A DNA stretch of 64,000 nucleotides from Candidatus Zymogenaceae bacterium (GCA_016931225.1 JAFGFE010000020.1:1-64000), one strand, 5' to 3'; counted from the first letter of the stretch, positions 44,403-56,250 are shown. Numbers and translations: made by a program. Notes: generated by a model from the sequence alone, not told the origin.

Positions 44403-45251
44403 ATGAAGCGATTGCTCTATATCATGTATCAGCCCTACAAATTTCTCATCTTTACGCCGTTCTTGATCTTTTCAACCCTCGGCTTTGGATCCCTGGCGGT
44501 TATACTGCTTTTCATCGGCTTTTCACCCCGGTTCGTCAGCGATTTATGCGGCGCCCGGTGGTCTCGCCTCAACAGTTTGATGACACCCATGTTCGTCTCC
44601 GTTCAGGGACGGGAGAATATCGATCCGGAACAGTCATACGTTATCGCATCCAACCACCAGAGCCACTACGATATATTCGTCCTGTACGGATGGCTGGGGG
44701 TGGATTTTAAGTGGGTGATGAAACAGGAGCTGAGAAAGGTTATCGCCCTGGGTATCGCCTGTGAAAAGCTGGGCCATATTTTCATCGACCGATCAAACAA
44801 GAAGGCCGCCCTGGAATCTCTCAATGAGGCGAAGAAGAAAATTACGGGCGGAACCTCCGTTTTGTTCTTCCCCGAGGGAACAAGAAGCGGATCAGAAGAG
44901 ATGGGCGATTTCAAAAAGGGGGCGTTTCGCATGGCCCTTGACCTCAATATCCCGGTCCTCCCGATTACCATACTGGGCACCGGAATGATACTCCCCCCAA
45001 AAACAAGACGGCTGTTTCCGGGCCGGGCGAAGCTCATCATCCACCCGCCCATTCCCATTGAGGATTTCGATACTGAAAACACCGACGAGCTGATGGATGT
45101 CACCAGGGCGGTCATCCAGGTGGGAATTGACACAAAAGAACCGGCTTCACAGGAAACCGTGTCGTCCTACCGGAAAAGCCGGCTGTCGTTTCACCCACAG
45201 TCTGATTCACATCACCAACCTTCGGCCCATGAAAAAGGCCCGGGCAATTAA
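44403..45251 (+). CDS. 1-acyl-sn-glycerol-3-phosphate acyltransferase (PlsC-like)
   Basis: A 282-residue membrane-associated acyltransferase. Hydrophobic N-terminus (residues 10-45), catalytic H-x4-D in SNHQSHYDIF near residue 84, the substrate motif FPEGTRSGSEE near 157 and a C-terminal PITILGTG segment. It likely makes phosphatidic acid in phospholipid synthesis. The last 35 residues are polar. Start: ATG at 44403 with AGAGG six bases upstream. Confidence 0.9.
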   Translation: MKRLLYIMYQPYKFLIFTPFLIFSTLGFGSLAVILLFIGFSPRFVSDLCGARWSRLNSLMTPMFVSVQGRENIDPEQSYVIASNHQSHYDIFVLYGWLGVDFKWVMKQELRKVIALGIACEKLGHIFIDRSNKKAALESLNEAKKKITGGTSVLFFPEGTRSGSEEMGDFKKGAFRMALDLNIPVLPITILGTGMILPPKTRRLFPGRAKLIIHPPIPIEDFDTENTDELMDVTRAVIQVGIDTKEPASQETVSSYRKSRLSFHPQSDSHHQPSAHEKGPGN

Positions 45252-45262
45252 ACCCGGGCCTT
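45232..45262. terminator. Bidirectional terminator between the acyltransferase and hslU genes
   Basis: GGCCCGGG-caattaaa-CCCGGGCC, an 8-bp perfect GC stem. On the minus strand it is followed by five T residues, so it suits hslU best; on the plus strand only two T residues follow. The acyltransferase stop codon lies in its loop. Confidence 0.75.
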
Positions 45263-45320
45263 CGCCATTTCACACCGTATTTGTTAGTCCCGATGACCTT
45301 CTTTCCGTCGGAAGGTTTGC

Positions 45321-46766
<1,446 letters not shown>

Positions 46767-46814
46767 GATTATTCGTCCTTTGTCCTATGTGTGATGTCTT
46801 AACTCCCCTGTCGT

Positions 46815-47384
46815 CTACAGAACCTCCAGGTGAATCGTATTGTTCGTGTAAATGCAAATATCCGCGGCGATCAAAAGCGCCTCCCGGGCGATCTCCTCCG
46901 CGGTCAGCTTCGAGTGCCGCACCAGCGCCCGGGCCGCCGCGGCGGCGTATCCGCCGCCGGAGCCGATGGCCAGTATCTCGTCGTCAGGCTCAAGGACATC
47001 CCCGCTGCCGGAGATGACCAAAGACGCCTCCTCGTCGGCGACCAGGAGCAGCGCCTCAAGGCGCCTGAGGTATTTGTCCATCCGCCAGTCCTTGGTCAGC
47101 TCCACCGCCGAGCGAACGAGGTTGCCGTTGTATTGCTCCAGCTTTCCCTCGAAGCGTTCAAAGAGGGTAAAAGCGTCGGCGGTGGCCCCGGCGAATCCCG
47201 CCAGTATCTTTCCGTGATAGAGTCGGCGTACCTTCTTGGCCGTCCCCTTGACCATCTCCTCTCCCATCGTCACCTGGCCGTCCCCGGCCATGGCGACCAT
47301 CCCGTCTTTGCGAACGGTAAGCACGGTGGTACTGCGGACTTTCGGGGTTGTCAAGGACGCCGCTCGTTCATGTGGTATCGTCAT
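46815..47384 (-). CDS. hslV: ATP-dependent protease peptidase subunit HslV
   Basis: A 189-residue proteasome-like Thr protease. The core from [12 protein letters not shown] (Thr19 aligns with the N-terminal nucleophile Thr of E. coli HslV) through [36 protein letters not shown] to [14 protein letters not shown] is intact. The ATG at 47384 leaves 18 residues in front of Thr19, more than the single Met of E. coli, so a propeptide must be cleaved or a later start such as the TTG codon at Leu11 is used. It overlaps xerC by 17 bases. Confidence 0.96.
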   Translation of the reverse strand: MTIPHERAASLTTPKVRSTTVLTVRKDGMVAMAGDGQVTMGEEMVKGTAKKVRRLYHGKILAGFAGATADAFTLFERFEGKLEQYNGNLVRSAVELTKDWRMDKYLRRLEALLLVADEEASLVISGSGDVLEPDDEILAIGSGGGYAAAAARALVRHSKLTAEEIAREALLIAADICIYTNNTIHLEVL

Positions 47385-48414
47385 ATGCTCTCCTTTTCGA
47401 CCGGGGATGGGCCTTGTCGTATACTTCCATCAGCCGATCGAGGCTTACATGGGTATATTTCTGCGTGGTGGCTATCGATTCGTGTCCCAGAAGCTCCTGG
47501 ATGTCCCTCAGGTCCGCCCCCATTTCCATCAGATGCGTGGCGAACGCATGGCGCAGGCTGTGGGGAGACACATCCAGGGCGAGGGACCCGATGAGAATGT
47601 ATTTCTTTATGATGCGATTGATGCTTCGGGACGTCAGCCTCCTGCCCCGGAGATTGAGAAACAGCGCCTCCCCATCCCGGCGCGCGCCCGAATCCAAAGG
47701 CGACGTAACATCCAGGACCTTCAGGTACGCGCTCAAGGCCTTCAGGGCCGGATCGCCCACCGGCACGATGCGCTCCTTCGATCCCTTCCCCACCACCCGC
47801 ACCGTCGATTCATCCCACCGGACATCCTCACGATTGAGGGCCACCAGCTCTCCCACCCGGATGCCTGTGGAGTAGAGGATCTCCAGGATCGCACGATCCC
47901 TCAGCCCCGATTCCGTCCCCGCCTCCGGCAGAGAGAGCAGGGCGAAGACGTCATCCACGGTCAGGTATTCTATCCGGCGGCCCGTCTGTCGGGGATACGA
48001 CACCAGGGATGCGGGATTCGCCGATATGTATCCATTTTTTCTTAAAAACCGGAAAAAGGTTCGAAAGACCGACAGGGCCCGGGACGCCGAGCTCTTCTCC
48101 CGGGTCCCGAGGAGCACTCCCAGGTAACTTCGAATATCCCGGTGGGTAATTCCGGTCCAATCCACCACCTCGAGGGACTCATCCTCCCGGACCAGATACG
48201 CCTCGAAGGCCCTGAGGTCATACTCGTACCCCCGGAGCGTGTGTGGGGACGCACCGCGCTCCCTTTCCAGGTAACGGATAAAGGCTGTGACGAGATCGGC
48301 CGTGCCGCCCTCCTTTCCACCCACGCCCCCGAACGGACCCGTGAGAATGGGAACGCCTGCGCAACGGTCCGCATCCGACAAGCACGTTTTCGTTCGAATG
48401 CGGACCGATGACAT
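47368..48414 (-). CDS. xerC: Tyrosine recombinase XerC
   Basis: A 348-residue site-specific recombinase, core-binding domain at about residues 40-125 and catalytic domain to the end. The active residues are in STGIRVGEL (Arg), GKGSKER (Lys), [13 protein letters not shown] (His, Arg), [15 protein letters not shown] (His/Trp position His, Tyr nucleophile). It resolves chromosome dimers at dif with XerD. The first 35-40 residues are longer than in known XerC, so the true start is probably inward, but no alternative with a clear ribosome-binding site was found. xerC-hslV-hslU is a known operon order. Confidence 0.94.
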   Translation of the reverse strand: MSSVRIRTKTCLSDADRCAGVPILTGPFGGVGGKEGGTADLVTAFIRYLERERGASPHTLRGYEYDLRAFEAYLVREDESLEVVDWTGITHRDIRSYLGVLLGTREKSSASRALSVFRTFFRFLRKNGYISANPASLVSYPRQTGRRIEYLTVDDVFALLSLPEAGTESGLRDRAILEILYSTGIRVGELVALNREDVRWDESTVRVVGKGSKERIVPVGDPALKALSAYLKVLDVTSPLDSGARRDGEALFLNLRGRRLTSRSINRIIKKYILIGSLALDVSPHSLRHAFATHLMEMGADLRDIQELLGHESIATTQKYTHVSLDRLMEVYDKAHPRSKRRAYDDTT

Positions 48415-48443
48415 ATAATTTCGTTTAATATAACCGCTTCCGG

Positions 48444-51197
48444 TCAGTTTTTCAAGGCGCTGGTGATCAAAGAGGTGATGTTTTTGAGAATTTTATTGTC
48501 AAGACCGAACAGAGAGATGAGCGCCGGCAGAAATACAATGGTCACCAGGGAACTGATGATCATCGTCGCGGCGACCAGCCAACCGATATTCATAATCGGC
48601 CTGAAGTGGGAAAAAATCAGAACGAGAAATCCCGCAGCCACCGCCAGGGCGTTGAATATGATGGCCCGGCCGGTGGTATGGATGGTCTCGGCGACGGCTT
48701 CGTCGGGCGCCCTGTTCTTCAGAAACACCTCAATACGGTAGCGGGTGACAAAATGGATGGCGTAATCGATACCGATGCCCAGGGCCATTGAGGCGATCAT
48801 GGCGGTGGCGATGTCCAGATTGACCCCAAAGCACTTCATGATGGTAAAATTGGCGAGAATCGTAAACACTAAAGGCAGCATCGAGAAGATGCCGGCCTTG
48901 AACGATCGAAATACGATAAACAGCATCAACAGCACAACACATATGGACGTCACCAGGCTGATGAGCTGGCTTCTGACGATATAGTTCGAAATGATGACGA
49001 TCAGATCGCCGACGCCGCTCAGGTGACCGTCCACCCCATTGGTGAACAATTCGTCGATATATCCCTGGGCCTCCTTCTGTATGTCGAATATCTCCCGTGA
49101 GTATGAGGTCTTGAGCTGAAACACCACGTTGAGTTTTTGATAATCGAAATCGACGACCTTTTCGATATCCTCGCCGCCGGAGTTTTCATAGAGTAGAAGA
49201 TACTGCGCCACCAGATCCCGGCCGTTGACCTCCTCAATGACCTCTTCCGCTTCGCTTGTGTCATCTGTCTCTGTGACCACCCGCTCCACCGGCAGGGGGA
49301 GCCGGTTGTATTCGGCGTCCTTGTCGTGCATCACGTAGTTCATCCGGTCGATGAAATCGACGATGGATGTGCTGCCGCCCACCAGCGGGTCCTCCTCCAT
49401 CCGCTCCTGGAGGAGCGCCACTTTATCGAGAAACTCCGGATCCTTGGCCCCGTCGGTCTCCCCCGTATCCAGGATGACGTTGATGCTGATGGATCCGGGA
49501 AATTTCTCGTTGATGACGCCGTCGGAGATCTTGATTTCGCTGTTCTTTTTGAAATCCCTCATGAATCCGTACCCCACATCGACCCGGCTCGTCATGAAGG
49601 CGACGAACACAAACAGCGGAATCATGGCAAGGCACACCAGGCGCTTTCTTCTCACCGTCACAATCCCCACCCGATCAAGAAACCGGGAGAGGAGGGTCTC
49701 ACTCTCGGTCCGCTTCACCGCTCGGCCGATTTTCTTCGGAGGAGCCAGAATCATCATCACGGCGGGGATGAAGGTCAAAGAGAAAATCATGGCGGCGAAA
49801 ATGCCGAACGCGGTGAAGACGCCGAACTCACGGATGGGAGAGAGGCTCGATGTAATGAGGGAGGCGAATCCCGCCATGCTGGTGAGGGATGTCATGATCA
49901 CCGGAGAGGTTATCTCCTCCATGGTATCAACAATCGCCTTTCGCTTTTCGACCCCCCCGGACAGCCTCCCGTAATATTCAGTGACGATATGTATACCGTC
50001 TGCGCACCCGATGGCCACAAGGATGACCGGCATCGCCGTAGTGATAATGGATATCGGCACCTTGACCAATGCCATCAACCCCAGGGTCCAGATGACCGAG
50101 ATGACCACCACCATCAGGGGGGTCATCATGCCCCGGATGTTTCGAAATACCATGAAGAGGATGAACATGATCAGGATGATGACCGCCGGGATCAGGGTGA
50201 GCATGTCGTTCTGCATGTAAATGGCGTCCCACGTCAGGATAATCGGCACCCCGGACATGTAATATTCCTCCGGCCCTTCCAGTTCACGGGTTATGTCGTC
50301 TATGGCGTTTTTGAGGGCGATGGTTCTCCCCGGGTGACCCTCGAAGGTAAGGGATGTAAATATCAACGTGGCGGTATGGTCCTCGGATACCATGCCGTCT
50401 CTGAGCATGTCGTTATCCTCAAGCCTTTCCATGAGGGCGGTCATCTCCGCATCATTTTGGGGGACATCCTCCATGAGCGGGTCGGTGTAGAGCACGCCGC
50501 CTCTGGTATCGATATGCTCCACCGTTGAGATGCTGACGACGTCATCCAGCGGGGTCAGGGCGATCCTGATATCCTCAAGCTTTGTGACCACGGACGGCTT
50601 CACGTTGGGATCGTCTGTGGCCATGTCGATGGCCCGTGTGATGTCCCCCCGGTCCGATCGATCCAGTCCGTTTTCAATTATACCGTACAGGAGCTCGCCC
50701 AGGTCGCCCCCGTATTTGTCGGCCATTTTCTCTATCGCCGCCACATCCCGCTCATCCGTCACGATCAGCCTTTCGAGACGATCGCTCAGTTCATTCACCT
50801 TCGCGAGGGTCGTTTTGGAAAAAACGGTGTCGGGGTTGACCACCGCAACGATGAGGTTGTCGGAGCCGCCGAAGAGTTCCTTGACTTCTTCCCAGTACAG
50901 CACCGCGGGATCATGCTGGGGAACCATTTTCCATGGATCAGGATCTATCTCCAGGGTCATCACGGCCAGAGAAAACAGTAAGGTGATACCCATGATGGTC
51001 GTCACTGTCCAGCGCGGATAGGTCACCATAACCTCCGCCAGCCGACGATATCGGCGATGTCTCTCCATATCCTGAAAAAAGTCCCGCATGCCGTTTTCGC
51101 CCTTGAGATCGGAAAGATTGCGTATTTTTAAAGCCAGGGAGACGCCCATTTCTTCCAGCATCTTTTTCAATTTTTTCGGATATCGCGGATTTCTCAT
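48444..51197 (-). CDS. RND/MMPL-family transporter
   Basis: A 917-residue exporter-like protein with two repeats, each of one membrane helix, a large periplasmic domain and five further helices (helices at about 60-80 and 330-490; 545-560 and 745-890). It lacks the length of AcrB-type pumps and matches the hydrophobe/hopanoid exporter and MMPL group (GMMTPLMVVVISVIWTLG, AIGCADGIHIVTEYYGR, ALGIGIDYAIHFVTRY). The Asp in GCADG and GIDYA probably carries protons. The start at 51197 (MRNPRYPKKLKK) is favoured by GGGAGG twelve bases upstream; later starts would also fit. No membrane-fusion partner gene is adjacent. Confidence 0.88.
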   Translation of the reverse strand: MRNPRYPKKLKKMLEEMGVSLALKIRNLSDLKGENGMRDFFQDMERHRRYRRLAEVMVTYPRWTVTTIMGITLLFSLAVMTLEIDPDPWKMVPQHDPAVLYWEEVKELFGGSDNLIVAVVNPDTVFSKTTLAKVNELSDRLERLIVTDERDVAAIEKMADKYGGDLGELLYGIIENGLDRSDRGDITRAIDMATDDPNVKPSVVTKLEDIRIALTPLDDVVSISTVEHIDTRGGVLYTDPLMEDVPQNDAEMTALMERLEDNDMLRDGMVSEDHTATLIFTSLTFEGHPGRTIALKNAIDDITRELEGPEEYYMSGVPIILTWDAIYMQNDMLTLIPAVIILIMFILFMVFRNIRGMMTPLMVVVISVIWTLGLMALVKVPISIITTAMPVILVAIGCADGIHIVTEYYGRLSGGVEKRKAIVDTMEEITSPVIMTSLTSMAGFASLITSSLSPIREFGVFTAFGIFAAMIFSLTFIPAVMMILAPPKKIGRAVKRTESETLLSRFLDRVGIVTVRRKRLVCLAMIPLFVFVAFMTSRVDVGYGFMRDFKKNSEIKISDGVINEKFPGSISINVILDTGETDGAKDPEFLDKVALLQERMEEDPLVGGSTSIVDFIDRMNYVMHDKDAEYNRLPLPVERVVTETDDTSEAEEVIEEVNGRDLVAQYLLLYENSGGEDIEKVVDFDYQKLNVVFQLKTSYSREIFDIQKEAQGYIDELFTNGVDGHLSGVGDLIVIISNYIVRSQLISLVTSICVVLLMLFIVFRSFKAGIFSMLPLVFTILANFTIMKCFGVNLDIATAMIASMALGIGIDYAIHFVTRYRIEVFLKNRAPDEAVAETIHTTGRAIIFNALAVAAGFLVLIFSHFRPIMNIGWLVAATMIISSLVTIVFLPALISLFGLDNKILKNITSLITSALKN

Positions 51198-51439
51198 GCT
51201 CGATCGACGCCTCCCGGTCGGAAAGATGTCCATGACACAAAGCGGGATGCACTGCGAACAAACACCTCTGGTGCGCAACGCGTCCCGCCCGTCCGGACGT
51301 TGTTTTATAACGATGCGATGAGTCTATCAAACGATTGATTGAATGTCAAGAAAAAAAGAAATTCTCTTGAAAAACCCGGGCACAGAAAGGCGCAGCGTGA
51401 TATGAAATCGTCCACGTATGAATACGGAAATGTATCATG

Positions 51440-53878
51440 CTACAGAAAGGCGACCTCATCCAGGCAGGTCAGAAATTCGTCCACATCCATCGGCTTGAAC
51501 AGATATCGATTGCCGGTATTATCTAAAAAATGCTGCGTGTTCTCGCCCAGGGTATCGCCGGTGATGAAGATGATCTTTTTCATCATCTCGGGTATGTTGC
51601 TGACCACGTAATCGTATACCTCCCGCCCCCCCAGTCCCGGCATTTTTATATCGCATACCACCGCGTCGAACCGATGTTTTCTGAGTTGATATATCCCCTC
51701 GCTGCCGCCGGTGACCAGGGTGGCCCGGTAGTTGTACTCCTCAAGGATCTCCCCGCACAGGTTCAATACCGATTCTTCATCGTCTATCACCAAAACATGC
51801 CGCTCGACGCCGTCGTGATGCAATGGTGTCAACTGTCCGGTCTCGGGGAGGATCAGCTCGCCCCGGGGCAGCTCGATAGTAAACGTCACCCCCTTCCCCT
51901 CTTCCGACTCCACCCAGAGATTCCCCCCGTGGCTTGCGATAATCCCGTAGGATACGCTCATGCCCAGGCCCGTGCCCCGTCCCGGCTCCTTCGTGGTAAA
52001 GAAGGGATCGAACACCCGTTTTTTTACCGATTCCGACATGCCGGGGCCGTCATCGGACACCTTCACAATCACCCGGTCGACCTTGTGGGAGGTGGTGATA
52101 GTGATATTTCCCCCTTTCTTCTTCTTCAGGATATCATGGGAGTTGTTGATGATGTTCATGAACACCTGCTGGATCTGACCCGGGTCCACCATTATGAGCG
52201 GAAGGTCCGTATCCAGCCGCGTCTCCACATGTATGTTGTCCACCTTCAGGTTGTACGTGCGAAGGCTGATGGTATCCTTCAACAGCTCGTTGAGATCGGT
52301 GGGCTTGGATACGGTGCCGGTCTTCCGGGCGAATTTCAACAGATTCTGTACGATCTTCCCGCTCCTGACCGATTCCTTCCTGATGACGTTGAGCTTTTTC
52401 ACCATATGATCGGGAATATTCTTTTTGAACAGGAGATCCACATTGCCGATAATCGACGTCATGGGATTGTTCAGCTCGTGGGCCACACCGGAGAGGATTT
52501 CGCCCAGGCTCGAAAGCTTTTCCGCCTGAAGAAGCTGCTCCTCCAGCCGCTTTTTGTCCGTGATGTCCCGAATTATCCCCTCATACCCGGTCACATCCCC
52601 TTCGCCGTCAAGTACCGTCGAGACGGTTCCAACGCACATCACCATTGAGCCGTCTTTTTTCTTCAACACCACTTCGTAATCGGTCACCGAACCGTCATTA
52701 CGAATAACCTCGATGAACCGCTTCCAGTCTTCCGGATTGAAAAAAAGCTGTTCGAGCCGCATGGTGGCAAGCTCTATCTCGTCATAGCCGAAAAGCCGTA
52801 CCGCGGAGGTGTTGAAATCCAGAAACCACCCCTGGCCGTCGGCGATGAAGATCGCGTCAAGAGAATTGAGAAAAAGCGTCCTCAGCTTCTGTTCGGACTC
52901 CTTGAGAGCCTCCTCTATCTCCAGGTTCGATGTAATGTCCACAAGCACGCCGATAACGCCCGTTACCTGATCGTTCTTGGTCTGGACCCGACGGGAAATC
53001 CTGACGGGATGAGGACGGCCGTTCTTGTCCAGCACGCTCATATCCAGCGGTTTGTCCTGTCGCCCTTTTGAAGAGAGAAACATCTCGGAAAACAACGCGA
53101 CATCGTCGGGGTGGAGAAAATCAGAAAACAAGAGCCCCGTCATATCTCCGTGACGCAATCCGGTAATCGTCTCGATAACCGGGCTGATATACGTGATCCT
53201 TCCCCCACCGTCGAGGTAAAAGACCACGTCGTTCATGTTCTCCACGAAATAGCGGTATTGCTCCTCGGATCTCCATATCAATTCGTGAGAATTCCATTGC
53301 TCGATGAATCTGCCGAGACCCTCGGCCACATATAAAAACGCGATCCGGTGAGCATCGCTCCATTCCATCGTTGTCCCGGTTCGGTCCGCCACGAGGAATC
53401 CGGGCCGCTCCTCGCCGTAATGAACCGGCGCCATGAGGAAATCAGGCACCTCCCAGAGAAAATCATCGGGATCGTCTTTTCCTTCCGTTTCATCCCGGGG
53501 AATCAAGCGGTTTTCATCCAATAGAATCGATACGGATCGCGCCTGTTTTCCCGTTATTCGCAGCGTCGATGCCGCAATCGCCCGGGAAGATCGGCTCCAT
53601 TCCTGGGAACAGAAATAATCATCATGGTCCGTTTTTTCGTTCGCCTCGCGAAAGTAAAGGGCCACCCGCTCTGTGTCGTAGGCGTCCCCGACGAGGGCCA
53701 GGATTTCACCGATTGTCTGATCCCTGTCGATGGTGCTGGTTCTCAAACCTGACACACCGGATACCAGATCATCCAGCGTGCGGCGGGGTGAAGAGGCCCT
53801 CATCTCTTCGACGTCTGGAGCCAAACCGCCGCGCCGGTTGTCGTTTTTTTGTTTTGTCCTGGCCATGTTCGCACGCAT
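51440..53878 (-). CDS. Hybrid sensor histidine kinase, GAF-like plus two PAS and a receiver
   Basis: An 812-residue cytoplasmic kinase. N-terminal GAF-like region (about 45-205), PAS domains at about 215-330 and 335-450, HisKA with His467 in GVAHELNNP, HATPase with NNSHDIL (Asn), DDGPGM and GRGTGLGMSVSYGI, and a C-terminal receiver with Asp743 in CDIKMPGLGG and LVIDDEES. It is convergent-free: next to the RND transporter on the same strand 242 bases away. Start uncertain (ATG 53878 used, ATG 53866 possible). Input signal unknown. Confidence 0.94.
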   Translation of the reverse strand: MRANMARTKQKNDNRRGGLAPDVEEMRASSPRRTLDDLVSGVSGLRTSTIDRDQTIGEILALVGDAYDTERVALYFREANEKTDHDDYFCSQEWSRSSRAIAASTLRITGKQARSVSILLDENRLIPRDETEGKDDPDDFLWEVPDFLMAPVHYGEERPGFLVADRTGTTMEWSDAHRIAFLYVAEGLGRFIEQWNSHELIWRSEEQYRYFVENMNDVVFYLDGGGRITYISPVIETITGLRHGDMTGLLFSDFLHPDDVALFSEMFLSSKGRQDKPLDMSVLDKNGRPHPVRISRRVQTKNDQVTGVIGVLVDITSNLEIEEALKESEQKLRTLFLNSLDAIFIADGQGWFLDFNTSAVRLFGYDEIELATMRLEQLFFNPEDWKRFIEVIRNDGSVTDYEVVLKKKDGSMVMCVGTVSTVLDGEGDVTGYEGIIRDITDKKRLEEQLLQAEKLSSLGEILSGVAHELNNPMTSIIGNVDLLFKKNIPDHMVKKLNVIRKESVRSGKIVQNLLKFARKTGTVSKPTDLNELLKDTISLRTYNLKVDNIHVETRLDTDLPLIMVDPGQIQQVFMNIINNSHDILKKKKGGNITITTSHKVDRVIVKVSDDGPGMSESVKKRVFDPFFTTKEPGRGTGLGMSVSYGIIASHGGNLWVESEEGKGVTFTIELPRGELILPETGQLTPLHHDGVERHVLVIDDEESVLNLCGEILEEYNYRATLVTGGSEGIYQLRKHRFDAVVCDIKMPGLGGREVYDYVVSNIPEMMKKIIFITGDTLGENTQHFLDNTGNRYLFKPMDVDEFLTCLDEVAFL

Positions 53879-54105
53879 TCCGTTATAGGGGATGTTACAT
53901 CACTTTCATTTCTTCCGTATAAGAACGTGTCTTAAAAATGAGACGAACAGTATTACTATACCACATATCACCGATCCATTTCCAGATTCTGTTTTTTTTC
54001 ATGGTAAGGGAAGGGGCGTAAACGATACGGGGAAAACGGACGGGGGCGAGCCGATACGGGTGCGATCTTTCACCCATAATAAATAAAAGACAGAAGCGAA
54101 ATTAC

Positions 54106-54134
54106 TTGACAAAATAAGTAGGCGATATTATCTT
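54106..54134 (+). promoter_or_regulatory. Sigma70-like promoter for the DUF1858 gene
   Basis: TTGACA, 17-base spacer, TATCTT, about 50 bases before the ATG at 54184. The rest of the 305-base gap 53879-54183 between the divergent genes shows nothing recognisable. Confidence 0.65.
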
Positions 54135-54183
54135 AATTATACTTGATGTGACCTGTGAAAATTATCCGAAAGGAGACGATTGA

Positions 54184-54393
54184 ATGAGCAACGACAGGAA
54201 AATAACGGCTGATATGTCGATTTTTGAGGTGATAGAAAAATATCCGGAAACCGCCGATGTGTTTCGAAAACACTTCCATGGGGGCTGCTTTGCGTGTCCC
54301 GCCGCCAGAATGGAAACGCTCAACGACGGCGCCAGCGTGCACGGGCTGAATATCGACGATATCCTTGAAGAGCTGAACGCCGCCGCGGAATAA
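54184..54393 (+). CDS. DUF1858 domain protein (redox-disulfide type)
   Basis: A 69-residue protein that is a whole DUF1858 domain: DMSIFEVIEKYPETADVF, then GCFACPAARMETL with a C-x2-C pair (Cys35 and Cys38) and SVHGLNIDDILEELN. Members often sit with hybrid-cluster or other redox proteins and are thought to use the disulfide. AAAGGAG precedes the ATG. Monocistronic, with a short hairpin at about 54448-54475. Confidence 0.93.
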   Translation: MSNDRKITADMSIFEVIEKYPETADVFRKHFHGGCFACPAARMETLNDGASVHGLNIDDILEELNAAAE

Positions 54394-54627
54394 ATCAGTC
54401 AGGTTTTTTTCAAGCCCGGGGCCGGACGAAACATAATAAAAACACAAGGGGCCGAAAGAGTGACCGGCTCCTTCATCTTCTTTTAGCGAGCATCTTTTCC
54501 CTCGGGCAGATCGAGAAAAACATATGTTCCCTGTGAATACGCAACCGGCGGCTTATCCCCGATTATTTGCCGTGTTCACCGTTTTCATTCCCACGGGGAT
54601 CCCTCCGACACCTGCATGAGAGGAATT

Positions 54628-55482
54628 TTATTTTTTCGTTGCATCTTTCCTAGTAAAGACCGCGTCATCCAGGAACGCGTTGAGGCTTCCCGTTCGGTAT
54701 CCATCCAGATCCAGCGAGACATAGAGAAACCCCGCCTCCTTGAGCCGCCGGGAGATCTCCGTGGCCACGTCGCGGCGGAGGGCCCGGTCCATCTCGCCCG
54801 TTGCGATTTCCACCCGGGCCGCGTCCCCGTGACTGCGGACGCGATACTGCACAAATCCCATTTCGGAAAGATGTGCCTCGGCCTTCCTGACCCGCTCAAC
54901 CCCCTCGGGAGTGATCCGCTCGCCGTAGGGAAACCGCGAGGCGTAACATGCTTTCGCCGGACGATCGCCCCCCTCGATACCGAGCATTCGCGATAACGCA
55001 CGAATGTCTTTCTTTGTAAGGCCCGCCTCCCACAGCGGCGAGACGACCTTCAGCTCCCCAAGTGCCCGGATGCCCGGACGATAATCGCCCGGATCGTCCG
55101 CATTGGTACCGTCCATGACAACATGAAACCCTTCTCTCCGTGCGGCATCTAATACATATCCAAAGAGACGCAGCTTGCAGATATAGCATCGATCCGGCCC
55201 GTTTCTGACCAGATCATCGATGGAGAACGGGTCAAAAAAAATCTCCCGGTGTGTCACTCCCAAAAGTTCGGCCTCTTCTGCGGCGCGTCCGGTCTCATCG
55301 GGATCGAAGAACGGTCCTGTGGCGGTATATGCAACGATATTGTCATCCAGCGCCTCCCGGGCGGCATGCAGCAGCAGGAGGGAATCAACGCCACCGGATA
55401 CTGCGAGGGTCGCGGCCTCATGCGGGCGAATGCATGCGATGAGCCGTGTATATTTCGTTTTGTCCGTTTCGGTAGACGTCAT
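54628..55482 (-). CDS. larE: ATP-dependent sacrificial sulfur transferase LarE
   Basis: A 284-residue PP-loop enzyme. SGGVDSLLLLH at residue 29 binds ATP, DRCYICK at 98-103 is conserved in the family, and Cys179 in KACYASRFPYGERIT is the position of the sacrificial Cys. LarE adds sulfur to the nicotinic-acid-derived precursor of the nickel pincer cofactor. larB, larC and a lactate racemase-like gene are not in this window. Other PP-loop sulfurtransferases are possible but the motif set fits LarE. Confidence 0.88.
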   Translation of the reverse strand: MTSTETDKTKYTRLIACIRPHEAATLAVSGGVDSLLLLHAAREALDDNIVAYTATGPFFDPDETGRAAEEAELLGVTHREIFFDPFSIDDLVRNGPDRCYICKLRLFGYVLDAARREGFHVVMDGTNADDPGDYRPGIRALGELKVVSPLWEAGLTKKDIRALSRMLGIEGGDRPAKACYASRFPYGERITPEGVERVRKAEAHLSEMGFVQYRVRSHGDAARVEIATGEMDRALRRDVATEISRRLKEAGFLYVSLDLDGYRTGSLNAFLDDAVFTRKDATKK

Positions 55483-55628
55483 ACTTCACCCGCAGGGCAA
55501 TATGTCTGGCACACATGTAAAAATATGTTATCATAAAGGCATGGTAAATGATATGATGTGAATCGCTTCGGAAAACCCACCGGATTTTCCGTGTCCCCGT
55601 ATATTCTCAAAAAAGAAAGATACTCGCA

Positions 55629-56165
55629 ATGAAAAGACCTTTTCAACCGATGCTTTTTATACTGATCGCTTTTATTTTATTTTTCGTTATCGTCGTCCTC
55701 CCGGGTTGTCTCGATTCGGGGCGTGCCGACATCCCCTCCGTGGGGAATCCGGCCCCGGACTTCACCCTTACCAGTATCAACGGCACAAAGGTGACCCTCT
55801 CGGATTATCAGGGCCGTGTCGTACTCCTCAACTTCTGGGCTTCCTGGTGTTCCCCCTGCAGGTCCGAGATGCCGTCGATGGAACGCCTCCACCAAACATT
55901 GGGTGACGAGGATTTCGTGATCATCGCGATCAACATAGACGGCGGAGTGACGGACAAGGTCAGGGAATTTATCACGCAAAACGGATACACGTTTGAAATA
56001 CTCCACGACAAAGACCAGATCGTGGCGGAACCCTATGGAGTGCGGGCCATTCCCACAAGCTATATCATCGATAAAAACGGCACCGTGGTGGAGATTTCCC
56101 GTGGCGCGGAAGACTGGAACTCCGAGAGGCGCCTCTCTCAATTCAGGGATCTCATGGCCCAATAA
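55629..56165 (+). CDS. TlpA-like thioredoxin lipoprotein
   Basis: A 178-residue thioredoxin-fold protein. The N-terminal membrane segment LFILIAFILFFVIVVLPGC ends in a lipobox (L-P-G-C), so it is likely a lipoprotein facing the periplasm. The active site is C-S-P-C in WASWCSPCRSEMP near residue 78; the cis-Pro loop AIPTSYIID near 146 is present. It reduces or oxidises periplasmic disulfides, often in cytochrome c maturation. Tandem with a second TlpA gene, 85 bases apart. Confidence 0.92.
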   Translation: MKRPFQPMLFILIAFILFFVIVVLPGCLDSGRADIPSVGNPAPDFTLTSINGTKVTLSDYQGRVVLLNFWASWCSPCRSEMPSMERLHQTLGDEDFVIIAINIDGGVTDKVREFITQNGYTFEILHDKDQIVAEPYGVRAIPTSYIIDKNGTVVEISRGAEDWNSERRLSQFRDLMAQ

Positions 56166-56250
56166 CACCAATCAAGTCCATACGCCGGGTTCCGGATATA
56201 CGGTATATACAAAAAAACATCACACAAAAACACACGGGAGAAACCGACCC

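Noticed and set aside
49326-50528. 400-codon His/Asp-rich frame on the plus strand over the RND transporter.
   Set aside because: The amino-acid bias is what the reverse strand of transmembrane codons gives; no start signals or family.
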